Assembly: GCA_964649085.1 (NCBI GenBank)
Contig: CAZYPN010000005.1
Coordinates: forward strand, 124,001-188,000
Length of the DNA stretch: 64,000 bases
Direction: 5' to 3'
From: JADMJV01 sp964649085
GTDB taxonomy: Bacteria; Vulcanimicrobiota; Xenobia; Xenobiales; JADMJV01
Shown here: positions 34,178-42,600 of the stretch, one piece after another
How positions within the stretch are numbered: the first letter of the stretch is position 1
Layout: each line of letters starts with the position of its first letter
The notes under the pieces: generated by a model
What the model was told of the DNA's origin: nothing
The model's database searches: none
Seen by the model: the letters and a program-made list of their open reading frames with translations, nothing else
Made by a program: the position numbers and the translations under genes

Positions 34178-35311
34178 CTAGTCTTGTAGAGGAGCGGCTT
34201 CTTCGGCCGCCTTCTTGTCAGCGCGTTGGCTGGCCTCCAGATGGAGTAGCACATTGCCCAGGCCCTGGCTGGCCGGTAGATACTTTTGCAGGTATCCCTC
34301 GGCGACCAGGGCCTTTTCCTTTTGGCGCACGGCGCTGTGCACCTTATAGGCTCCCAGGGCCGCACCCCCCCCCGCTGAAACGGCCAGGGCCGGAAGCAGT
34401 CCCACTCCGACGACCGGAGCCAGCATACCGAAAGACCCCAAGGTGAGGGCACCCAGAGCCGCGCCGGCAGCCATTTTTCCTCCCTTGCCCAGGGGATTCT
34501 TCTCTAACCACGGATCGATCTTTTTGTTGATTCCGGCTACCAGGTCGTCCTGGGCATTGCGCGTGACCTGCCGCGCTACCGGCCCCACCAGAGTGCCGAG
34601 CGGCGCGCTGGCGACTCCGGCCACCAGGCCTTCCACGAGAACCTGGGCCGCTTCGGGGTGTCCGGCCAGGAAGTAGGGAACGCTGGTCAGGGCGCCCAGT
34701 GCCGCCCCGCTCACCCCACCCAGGGCCAGGCGGCCTCCCAGGGTATTGGCCCGGCCTCCGATGCCTGCGCCTGCGGCCCCGGCCAGCGCCGCCAGAGGAT
34801 TATGGGTATAAGATTCCGCCACCAGACCGGCGGTGTAGCCGCCGTAGACGCTGTCTCGGGTAGTGGCTCGGCGTGAGCCACCCAGGGTGCCCACGGCTCC
34901 GGTCAGGCCTCCCATCAACGAATAGCCGACCAGATTGGCAGCCGTCAGGGGCTGGCCTGTCAAGGCGCCGAATGCGGCCGTAATGGCCGCAGCCCCGACC
35001 GCTCCGGTTACGGCCCCAGCCGCCAGGGCATAAGGAAAACTCTGATAGCGAAAGCCGATTTTGGTGCCTACCAGTCCGCCCAGGCTGCCGGCCGCAGCGC
35101 CCGACAGAGCCCCCGTGATGCCACCCAGGCGGGCTCCGCTGATCAGTCCCTGGATGCCGCCCGATAGGGCACCCGAATTGCACAGACTGTCCACCTGCTG
35201 GGGAGTGCGGGGAACCGGTATGTTCCCCGAAGTATCAAGACCTGGCGCCAGCTTGGAAGGGCGAGGGCGGGTATAGTTGACGATCGCGCTGGCTGCGTTG
35301 CGTAGTTCCAC
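34178..35311 (-). CDS. Gly/Ala-rich glycine-zipper membrane protein, unknown function
   Basis: The 377-residue protein contains very frequent GxxxG- and AxxxG-like patterns over residues about 48-310 (for example GGITGALSGAAAGSLGGLVG, AAGAVTGAVGAAAITAAFGA, LGGVSGAALGAL) in six or more hydrophobic stretches, flanked by a Pro-rich polar N-terminus and a charged, coil-like C-terminus. Such glycine-zipper helices are typical of proteins that insert into membranes or form channels or outer-membrane assemblies. No catalytic motif or known family seen. GTG 35311 is used as start, with no clear ribosome site. Convergent with the TerB-like gene; divergent from the 35395 gene. Confidence 0.7.
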   Translation of the reverse strand: MELRNAASAIVNYTRPRPSKLAPGLDTSGNIPVPRTPQQVDSLCNSGALSGGIQGLISGARLGGITGALSGAAAGSLGGLVGTKIGFRYQSFPYALAAGAVTGAVGAAAITAAFGALTGQPLTAANLVGYSLMGGLTGAVGTLGGSRRATTRDSVYGGYTAGLVAESYTHNPLAALAGAAGAGIGGRANTLGGRLALGGVSGAALGALTSVPYFLAGHPEAAQVLVEGLVAGVASAPLGTLVGPVARQVTRNAQDDLVAGINKKIDPWLEKNPLGKGGKMAAGAALGALTLGSFGMLAPVVGVGLLPALAVSAGGGAALGAYKVHSAVRQKEKALVAEGYLQKYLPASQGLGNVLLHLEASQRADKKAAEEAAPLQD

Positions 35312-35394
35312 GCATTCAGACTAGGCTGTGACCCTGAAATTTTTATTAAAGGGGCACCACAAGGCGGCAACTGCCTGTCGTCGAAGCGGCCGGT

Positions 35395-35997
35395 ATGTCC
35401 GATCCCTTTCTCCAACAGTTCGAAAAACGCCGAGTGGAGCTCGAATCGCGCATCCTTCGTATGCCCACGGCCACTCAGATCGTCCAGCGCTATGGGGGGC
35501 CGACGGGCCCGGGTCAGCGCTATCTTCATGCCCTTCCCACGGTGATCACTCTGATAGAAGTCATGGCCAAGTCGCCGCGAACGGCAGGTACGTTTCGCGA
35601 CCGTATTGAGCGCGCCGGCCCCACCAAGTTGCGTCATCACGTGATCGATCAGGCCTTCAGTTGCTTGGGGCTGGCCTACCTCTATAAGGCTATGGCCCGC
35701 CAGAGCGGTGACCCCGAAATGGCCAATTTGCTGATTCGAGTGGCCACGCTGGCCTTGCTGTCGCCGGCCGAACTGGAGAAGGTCGATTGGGCGGCTCGGG
35801 CCCTGTCGCACCGTCATCCCGACGGCAGCAAGGACGTGCTGGCTCCGGCCCAGTTGATGCTGCATTGGATCACCGGCAGCGACCACCCCCAGAAAACCTA
35901 CCAGTGCGACTGGGTGCTGCAGCGCTTTTTCGAGTTTGTGGACCAGGCCTGGCAGATGGCGCTGCAAAACCAGATTTTTCTACAGTTTCCCTGGTAA
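35395..35997 (+). CDS. Hypothetical helical protein
   Basis: The 200-residue protein is mostly helical and soluble (RRVELESRILRMPTATQIVQ, then LRHHVIDQAFSCLGLAYLYK and LLIRVATLALLSPAEL). There is a HRHPDGSKD loop in the middle, and aromatic residues are clustered in the last 45. I do not recognise a family. It ends one base before the ATG of the next gene, so the two are probably co-translated. Confidence 0.7.
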   Translation: MSDPFLQQFEKRRVELESRILRMPTATQIVQRYGGPTGPGQRYLHALPTVITLIEVMAKSPRTAGTFRDRIERAGPTKLRHHVIDQAFSCLGLAYLYKAMARQSGDPEMANLLIRVATLALLSPAELEKVDWAARALSHRHPDGSKDVLAPAQLMLHWITGSDHPQKTYQCDWVLQRFFEFVDQAWQMALQNQIFLQFPW

Positions 35998-35998
35998 C

Positions 35999-37408
35999 AT
36001 GGAGGACCGCTTCCTGGTCAAGCTGCTCGAACTGCGTCGGCGCCAGGCCTGGGTTGAAGCGCTTGAAGCCGCCATCGTGGCAGGACGCTGGGGAGCTTGG
36101 CTTGGGCTGTTTCTGGGCCTGCTTCTCGCCAGTTGGGGGCGCCCTATCAGCAGTTGCCTGGAAGCTCTTTGGATGTGGCCCGCTCTGGTGGGTTTCGGGT
36201 TCCTTTGGGGGCTGTCACGTTCCCGCAGTTTGCGCCAGGTTGCCCACGCGACGGACAGGCACAGTGGTCTTCAGGACCGGCTGCTGACGTGCTATGCCCA
36301 TCAGGTTGAGCAGCGCCGTCCCAGTGCGGTTTCCCAGTTGCTCTGGGAGGATACTCTGGCCCGGCTACAGACGATTGACGCTCGAAGTGTTTTCCCGTGT
36401 CATTGGCAGCAGCCCCTGCTGGGCTGGCTGTTGCCAGGACTGCTGTGGTTTTCGGCCTGGATGGCTCACCCCTATCTGCCGGGGCCGGCGCCCGACCCGT
36501 GGGAGGGCGAAGTGCTGGCCTCGCGAGACCGCATGTCGAACTGGAGTCGAAAGCTGAGCGGGCTCACGAGCAACCCTTCGCGGCGGCGCGAATTGGAGCA
36601 GCTGGTGCAGCGTGCTTCCCGCCAGGTTCCCCACCAACTGGCTCGGCAACTGCGCCTTCAGAAGACCAAGGGAGAGCAGCAGCTGCAGGCGCTCAAACAG
36701 CTGTCGGAGCAGCTGCGCAGCATGGAGAAGGGGGGGGCTGGCAAGCACCAGGAGGCACCCTGGCTTGCTGAGGTTCCCGGGCATTCTCGCAGAAAGGCTA
36801 TCGAGAAGGCTCTGCAGGCCCTGCGCCAGGGCGACTCCCAGCCCCTGGCCGAGCAGCTGCGCGAACTGCAGCGCGACCAGCAGAAGGAACTGGCTCTACA
36901 ACAGGCTCTGGACGAGGAACTGTCCCAGCTTCCGGGGTCCGAGGTTGCCCCATCTGGCGAGGGCCAGAGTGAGGGGCCCGAGCGGAAACCGGGTAGTGGT
37001 CAGGGTCCGTCCAGCGGCAAGGGGCCGAGCATGGGAGCCGATTGGGGTCGGGGCTCCACCAATGAGCAACAGAAAGCTTCGCCCCTGGCCGCCAAAGGGC
37101 AGGGCCAGCGCCAGAGCCAGCGTCGCTCGGAGAAAACTGCAGAGTTTCAGCGTCTCTACGGGGTAGAGCGCAAGCACCTGGATTCACGCCCGGAGAATCT
37201 TCAACTGGCGGGGGCACGAGGTCGCCTGCTGAAAATGTCCCAAGTTTCCAGGGGCGCAGCCCGCTCGGGCGATACCAGCCTGCTCGCCGAGCAGGAAGAG
37301 TTCTTGCGTGCCAGGGTGGCGGCAGAGCAGTCGGTTGCCGAGGAACGCATACCGGCTCAGCATCGAGATGCTGTTCGTCGTTACTTCGACGAGCTCGACC
37401 CTCGCTGA
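35999..37408 (+). CDS. Membrane coiled-coil protein, DUF4175-like
   Basis: Starts at ATG 35999, giving 469 residues. Three N-terminal membrane helices (about 25-45, 50-70 and 120-140) precede a long Gln/Glu/Arg/Leu-rich coiled-coil domain with a Ser/Gly/Pro/Lys-rich disordered insert (about 315-370). The C-terminus (EERIPAQHRDAVRRYFDEL) has the IPxxxRxxVRRYF phrase often seen at the end of proteins in MoxR/von-Willebrand-factor clusters and DUF4175-type proteins. No MoxR ATPase or vWA gene is adjacent here. It is convergent with pbpC, overlapping its 3' end by 28 bp. Confidence 0.75.
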   Translation: MEDRFLVKLLELRRRQAWVEALEAAIVAGRWGAWLGLFLGLLLASWGRPISSCLEALWMWPALVGFGFLWGLSRSRSLRQVAHATDRHSGLQDRLLTCYAHQVEQRRPSAVSQLLWEDTLARLQTIDARSVFPCHWQQPLLGWLLPGLLWFSAWMAHPYLPGPAPDPWEGEVLASRDRMSNWSRKLSGLTSNPSRRRELEQLVQRASRQVPHQLARQLRLQKTKGEQQLQALKQLSEQLRSMEKGGAGKHQEAPWLAEVPGHSRRKAIEKALQALRQGDSQPLAEQLRELQRDQQKELALQQALDEELSQLPGSEVAPSGEGQSEGPERKPGSGQGPSSGKGPSMGADWGRGSTNEQQKASPLAAKGQGQRQSQRRSEKTAEFQRLYGVERKHLDSRPENLQLAGARGRLLKMSQVSRGAARSGDTSLLAEQEEFLRARVAAEQSVAEERIPAQHRDAVRRYFDELDPR

Positions 37409-39684
37409 GGGCCGGGGTGGACGTGGATATGAATCGGTTGCGAGGCTACCGCCCCATGAGAGGTCCAGGCCGTGGCCAGAATTTGGTAGCTTCCGACTTG
37501 CAGCGGCCACCATTGGTCAAAGGGGGCCTGCTCGGCTCGCAACAGGGTGTTGCCGATCTGCCAGTCGACGCGACGAGTGCCCACGGGGCAGACCACTTTG
37601 AGGTGCAGTGCCTGATGCTGACCCCGTAAATGGGCGTCAAGGCGAAAATGGGAACCGTCGTCGGGATAAGCTATCGAGGTTATGTCTCGTGTTGAGGCCT
37701 GCTCGGGCGGGGGTTGGGGAATGCCCTGAGCCAGGGCCCAGTTGCGATACAGAGGGGGATAGACGGTATAGGCATTGCCCCCGATGCTGCGATGAAAGTT
37801 GCAGGTCGATAGGCTCCTGGAGCTTTTCAGGAACAGTTCGCTGACTCGATGGGGGCACTGGACACCCGGCGACATTCCCGAGAGGCTGCAGATCGCTCGC
37901 GACTCCACTTCGGGGGGCAGTCCGAATTCGGGCGAACCTCCGTCGCGCTGGACGAGGTGCTCCACGATGTCGTGAAAGATGGGGCCGGCACCGTCGATCC
38001 CCGATACCCCACGCATGGATGTGCCGTCGAAGTTGCCCACCCAGCAGCCCACCACGTAGATCGGAGTAAAGCCGACGGCCCAGTTGTCGCGATAGCCTTT
38101 GGAAGTGCCGGTCTTGACAGCACAGTCAAAGTCGAAGCGCAGAGGGTTGTCCAGGCCGAAAGCTGCGGCCCGAGCCTGAGCGTCGCTCAGAATATGGGTA
38201 AGGATGGCCGAAACGCCCGGAGGGATCACGGTGCGCGTCGCTGGCGGTTCGAGCTCGAGCTGATAGGTCGGCAGGCTGAAGCTCCCTCGTCTGGCCAGAC
38301 AACGGTAAGCATTGGTCAACTCCAACAAGGAGACTTCCCCGGCACCCAGGGTCAGGCCGAGTCCATAATGCTCAGGGCGCTCGTTCAGACGCCGGAATCC
38401 CAGGTTCCTCAAGCGTTCTAGCAGTGTCGCCACCCCCAACTGTTCAAGCAGCCGCACCACCGGAACGTTATACGAGCAGGCCAGGGCCTCGCGGATCCGC
38501 ACCGGACCGTGAAAACGTCGGTCATAATTCTGGGGGATATAGCCTTCCCGGGTCTGTGCCGGGTAGAGGTTGAGGTCGGGCAACAGGCTGGCGGCGGTAT
38601 GTCCGCGTTCCAGGGCCAGGGCGTAGGTAAAGGGCTTCAGGGTCGATCCGGGCTGGCGTCCCGCAAGACAGGCGTTGAATTGACCGGTGTGATAGTCCCC
38701 TGAGCCGGCCATTGCCAGGACCTGGCCACTTTCGGCCTCGAGCACCACCACCGCCGCCTGACCCACTTTCTTGGAGCGAAGCCGCTTCAGGTGAACTTTC
38801 AGAATGCCTTCGATTTCTTGCTGCAGGGCCAGGTCGAGGGTGGTCCGCAACGTCCCCCTTTGGGGAACATCGCTCTGAGACAGCACGTAGTCGCAGAAGT
38901 GCCCGGCTTCGAAGGTGGAGTCGAGCGGGGCGAGTTGCAACGGTTCTTTCTCGGCGCGCAGGCGCTCCTCGGCAGTGATCTTCCCCAGGCTCTCCATCTC
39001 GGCCAGCAGGCGCCGTTGAAACACCACCACCTCGTCGCTGTCCTGGTAGGGCAGAAAACCTTCGGGGGCTCGCGGCAGCACGGCCAGAAAGGCGCTCTCT
39101 GCCAACGAAAGCTGATCGGCAGGCTTGTTGAAATAGCAGCGGGCGGCCGCCTCACAACCATAGGCCTGCAGGCCAAAGGGAACACGGTTGAGATATCCCT
39201 CGAGGATGGCCTCCTTGGAAAACTTTCGTTCCAGTCGCAGCGCCCAGTAAGCCTCGCGGAGCTTGGTTTTCCAGCCGCGCGATTGGGAATCCGATCCAAG
39301 CAGTCGAACCAGTTGCTGGGTAAGGGTTGAGCCCCCCTGGGTCACGCGCCCCGATTTCCAGTTTTGCCAGGCAGCCCGGGCCACCGCCACGGGGTCGATG
39401 CCCGGGTGCAGGGAAAAGCGTCGGTCTTCGGAGACCAGCAAAGCCTCGACCAGCCAGGGCGACACCTCGTGGCGACGCCGCCAGTGCAGTTCGCCGCCGT
39501 CGGGACGCACCCAACGCAGCGGGCGGCCTTGCCGATCTTGCAGTTCGAGGTTCTCCAGTCGTCGCCAGTCCGTGAGTTCCTCAGGGAACGCTGGCAAAAA
39601 GAAAAGGACCGTCGCCAGCAGCGACAGCCCCAAGACAATCTTCGCGATTCGGACGCTCCGGGCGCTCCATCGAAAAGGGATCAC
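37381..39684 (-). CDS. pbpC: Penicillin-binding protein 1C (glycosyltransferase/transpeptidase)
   Basis: The 767-residue protein has a membrane anchor (about 14-32), then a GT51 glycosyltransferase domain: SEDRRFSLHPGID, QGGSTLTQQLVR and RKFSKEAILEGYLNRV. The transpeptidase domain shows the active-site SxxK in GSTLKPF, SYN (ACSYNVP) and KTGTS. A BiPBP-type C-terminal domain lies at about 685-760. It makes and cross-links peptidoglycan. Its ATG overlaps the stop of the A2M gene (ATGA), the coupling known for pbpC-yfhM in many diderm bacteria, where A2M is thought to protect the periplasm together with PBP1C repair. The 3' end overlaps the convergent coiled-coil gene. Confidence 0.97.
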   Translation of the reverse strand: MIPFRWSARSVRIAKIVLGLSLLATVLFFLPAFPEELTDWRRLENLELQDRQGRPLRWVRPDGGELHWRRRHEVSPWLVEALLVSEDRRFSLHPGIDPVAVARAAWQNWKSGRVTQGGSTLTQQLVRLLGSDSQSRGWKTKLREAYWALRLERKFSKEAILEGYLNRVPFGLQAYGCEAAARCYFNKPADQLSLAESAFLAVLPRAPEGFLPYQDSDEVVVFQRRLLAEMESLGKITAEERLRAEKEPLQLAPLDSTFEAGHFCDYVLSQSDVPQRGTLRTTLDLALQQEIEGILKVHLKRLRSKKVGQAAVVVLEAESGQVLAMAGSGDYHTGQFNACLAGRQPGSTLKPFTYALALERGHTAASLLPDLNLYPAQTREGYIPQNYDRRFHGPVRIREALACSYNVPVVRLLEQLGVATLLERLRNLGFRRLNERPEHYGLGLTLGAGEVSLLELTNAYRCLARRGSFSLPTYQLELEPPATRTVIPPGVSAILTHILSDAQARAAAFGLDNPLRFDFDCAVKTGTSKGYRDNWAVGFTPIYVVGCWVGNFDGTSMRGVSGIDGAGPIFHDIVEHLVQRDGGSPEFGLPPEVESRAICSLSGMSPGVQCPHRVSELFLKSSRSLSTCNFHRSIGGNAYTVYPPLYRNWALAQGIPQPPPEQASTRDITSIAYPDDGSHFRLDAHLRGQHQALHLKVVCPVGTRRVDWQIGNTLLRAEQAPFDQWWPLQVGSYQILATAWTSHGAVASQPIHIHVHPGPQRGSSSSK

Positions 39685-42600
39685 TCCCCGATCTCGAGCT
39701 CCCGGGACGTGGTGGTGCCGAAGACCTCCGGATGATACATCTCCTCGGCTCGGGTTGCGGGCATCCGGAACTTGCCCGGTTGGTTGGCTCGAATCAGATA
39801 CTGGAAGGTGTGCTCTCCGGCCTGCAGTCCGTCGGCGAAGAGGGCCACGCGATCCGAGTATTTCTCGAAGCGAAGGAAGGTGCCCGAGGTGCCGCTCTGA
39901 GCTGCCTGTAGAATTCGGGTCATCTCGGCACTTTCGGTTTCGAACTGGGTCTGTACCACTTCGCAGCCGGCCGGAATCGGGTCCTGAACCACAACGAAGC
40001 GCCGGTTCCTGGGCGAGATCACCGTGAGCATGACCAGATAGGTTTCACCGGCTGTCAGGCGCGCCGGAAATCGGTCACCTTTCAATGTGGAGATCTTCTT
40101 GAGGACCACCAGACCTTCATCGCGGGCCGGGGGTTCCGTCTGGGCCGCATAGGCCAGACGGGCTTCGTAGTAGAGTCGTCCCTTGCCTTCCTTCTTGATG
40201 GCCAGCGACAGCTCTTTGGGGCTGCGCGCCACCGGGGTGGAGGAACTTTCGATGCCCGGCTTTCGACCTTTGAAAGTGGTTCTCTGAACCTCTTTCTTGT
40301 CAAACAGCGCGGTGGCCGTGAAGTCCGGGCTCTCCTTTTCCTGGTCCTGGGCATAGTGAGCCAGATTTTCTAACACCCGAGCATCGTCGTGAGTATCGCC
40401 CCAATCGCCGAAGCGGGTCCGCGATTCCATCAGCCAGGTGACGCACTTGGAGGCCAGGGGAAACCCTCGTGGCGACTCGAGCAGGGCCCCCAGAGCCAGG
40501 GCCGTGAACTTGTTGTCGCTGGCGAAAGTCCAGCCGGCCTTGCGGGTGGCCGCATCCTGGAAATAGCAGGTATTGGCCTCCACTTTGGCCACCTGCAGCA
40601 GGTCGTCTTCGAGGCTGCGCAGGTCGCCCTCGCTGGCCCCCATCTGGCGACCGGCCAGCAGCAGGTAGCAGCGTGCCTCCTGGGGCAGGTCCAGTCGGCT
40701 GCGATAGAGATTGTTGAAATAAGACAGGCCTTCGAACTGCTCCAGGCTCAGAGCATAGAGGGCAAAGCATCGGTAGACTCTGAGTTCAGCCGGGCTGCTG
40801 AATTTCGCATAGTCTTTGGGGTGATTTAGAAAATCCTTGAGGTAGCTGCGGGCGATGTCGATCAGCTTGGGATCCACCCGAACCCCGGACTTCTTCAGTT
40901 TGCTCAGAGTTTCCAGGGCATAGGCCGTCAGGTAGGGGTCGGCCTGGCTGGCGGTTCCCCACCAGCTGTATCCCTTTTCGTTGACGGCATACTCAAAGAG
41001 TCGCTCCAGGCGTTGAGGGTCGATCTCGGGAGATTCGTCCCGCAGACCCAGCCCGGCGAACTGACGATTGGCCAGTTCGACCCGCAGCTGACTCAGATAG
41101 GTTTCCAGTCCGACGTAGCTGCAGTTCAAGACATGACTTGCAGCTTGTTCGATGCCGACCAGAGCACTGCTCGAGAGCTGCAGACGCAAGATGCCCGAAT
41201 TGGGCGCCATCGGTTCAGGAACCACCATCTCGGCCACCGAACTGTCGGTAGTGGAGCCACTGGTGGAGACGTTTTCCAGCGAAACAGGCTGCTGAACATC
41301 AAGAGCCAGCGAAAGTGCGTCCTGGTGGTCGGAGCCTTCGGCCGAAAATTCTACCTTCGCTGGCCCGACTTTGGTGGCCGACAACTCGAAGAGTACTTCC
41401 TTTTCCTTGCCGCTCTCGAGCTTCAGTTCACGGGTGCTCTCGCCTCCGAGTTCCAGACCTTCGGCGCTGGCCGTCAATTTGACGGTCAGAGAGTCTTTGG
41501 AGTTGTTGCGAACCACCACGCCTCCGCGAAAGCGGTCGCCTACGCGGACGAAATCGGGAGTCGAGGGCTGCAATTGCAGTGGTTTGGCTACTTCAAAGCG
41601 AGCCTCTGCGCTGCCGAATTTGGATTGCTGTGTTTGTGCCACAGCCATCAGCTTGAAGGTCGTCAAGTTGTCGGGTAGCTTAAATCGAGCCTGCGCCTTG
41701 CCCTCCGGGCTGGTGGTCAGGCTGGGGTTCCAATAGGCCGTGTAGCGAAAATCCTGCCGTGGGTTGTGGCCTTCAAAGCCGCCACCGCCACCGGCATTTG
41801 CCCCTTTGGCACCATAAGCACGCTGGCCAATGACATCCATACGGGTTTCGCAGGTCAACACGGTCAGCGGTCGTGGCCCGTAAAAGCCCTTGTACCAGTC
41901 GGGTAATTGATAGTCGGTGAGGGCCAGAACCCCCTGGTCGGGAACCGACAGGCAAACCTCAGCCTCTACCGGCTGGCCCTTGGCATCGGTGACTTCGACC
42001 TCGGCGACGACTTCGTCACCGGGGGTGTATTTCTCGCGGTCGGTGGTCACTTTGACCTGCAGCTTCTGCTCGCTGGCCTCGACCGGCAGATTCAGATAGC
42101 CGATCTTAAAGCCGGGTTTGGACAGGTCCTGACCATCGGGACCGAAATTGGGTTTGGGATTACGGCCTTGAAGCAGCATCACCGAGAAATACACGTTGGG
42201 TAGATGCCTCGAGGTCAGGGGGATCTGAACCGTTGGGGCCGTTCCCTCCAGCTCGACGACAAATCGCTCCAACACGTGTTCCCGCTCTAGAGTTACCAGA
42301 GCTCGGGACTTTTCATAGGGAGACTTGATCAAGACGGTGGCAGTATCGCCGGGTCGGTAGGTCTTCTTGTCACTGACCAGCTGAATGACGTCGTCTTCCT
42401 GGCGTTCCCAGGCAACGTAGTCGCCGCCCGTGGCGTAAAAGCTGCTTTCGCTAACGATGTCGTTGCCCTTGCTATCCCGGGTTCGAGCCCGAACCACGTA
42501 GAAACCCGCTTTGGGTGGAGTCATTTGGAAACGAACGGGCGAGGTCGAACTGCGCACTTTGGACTTCTCAACCGACTCGTCCTTCACCTCACTTACCCAG

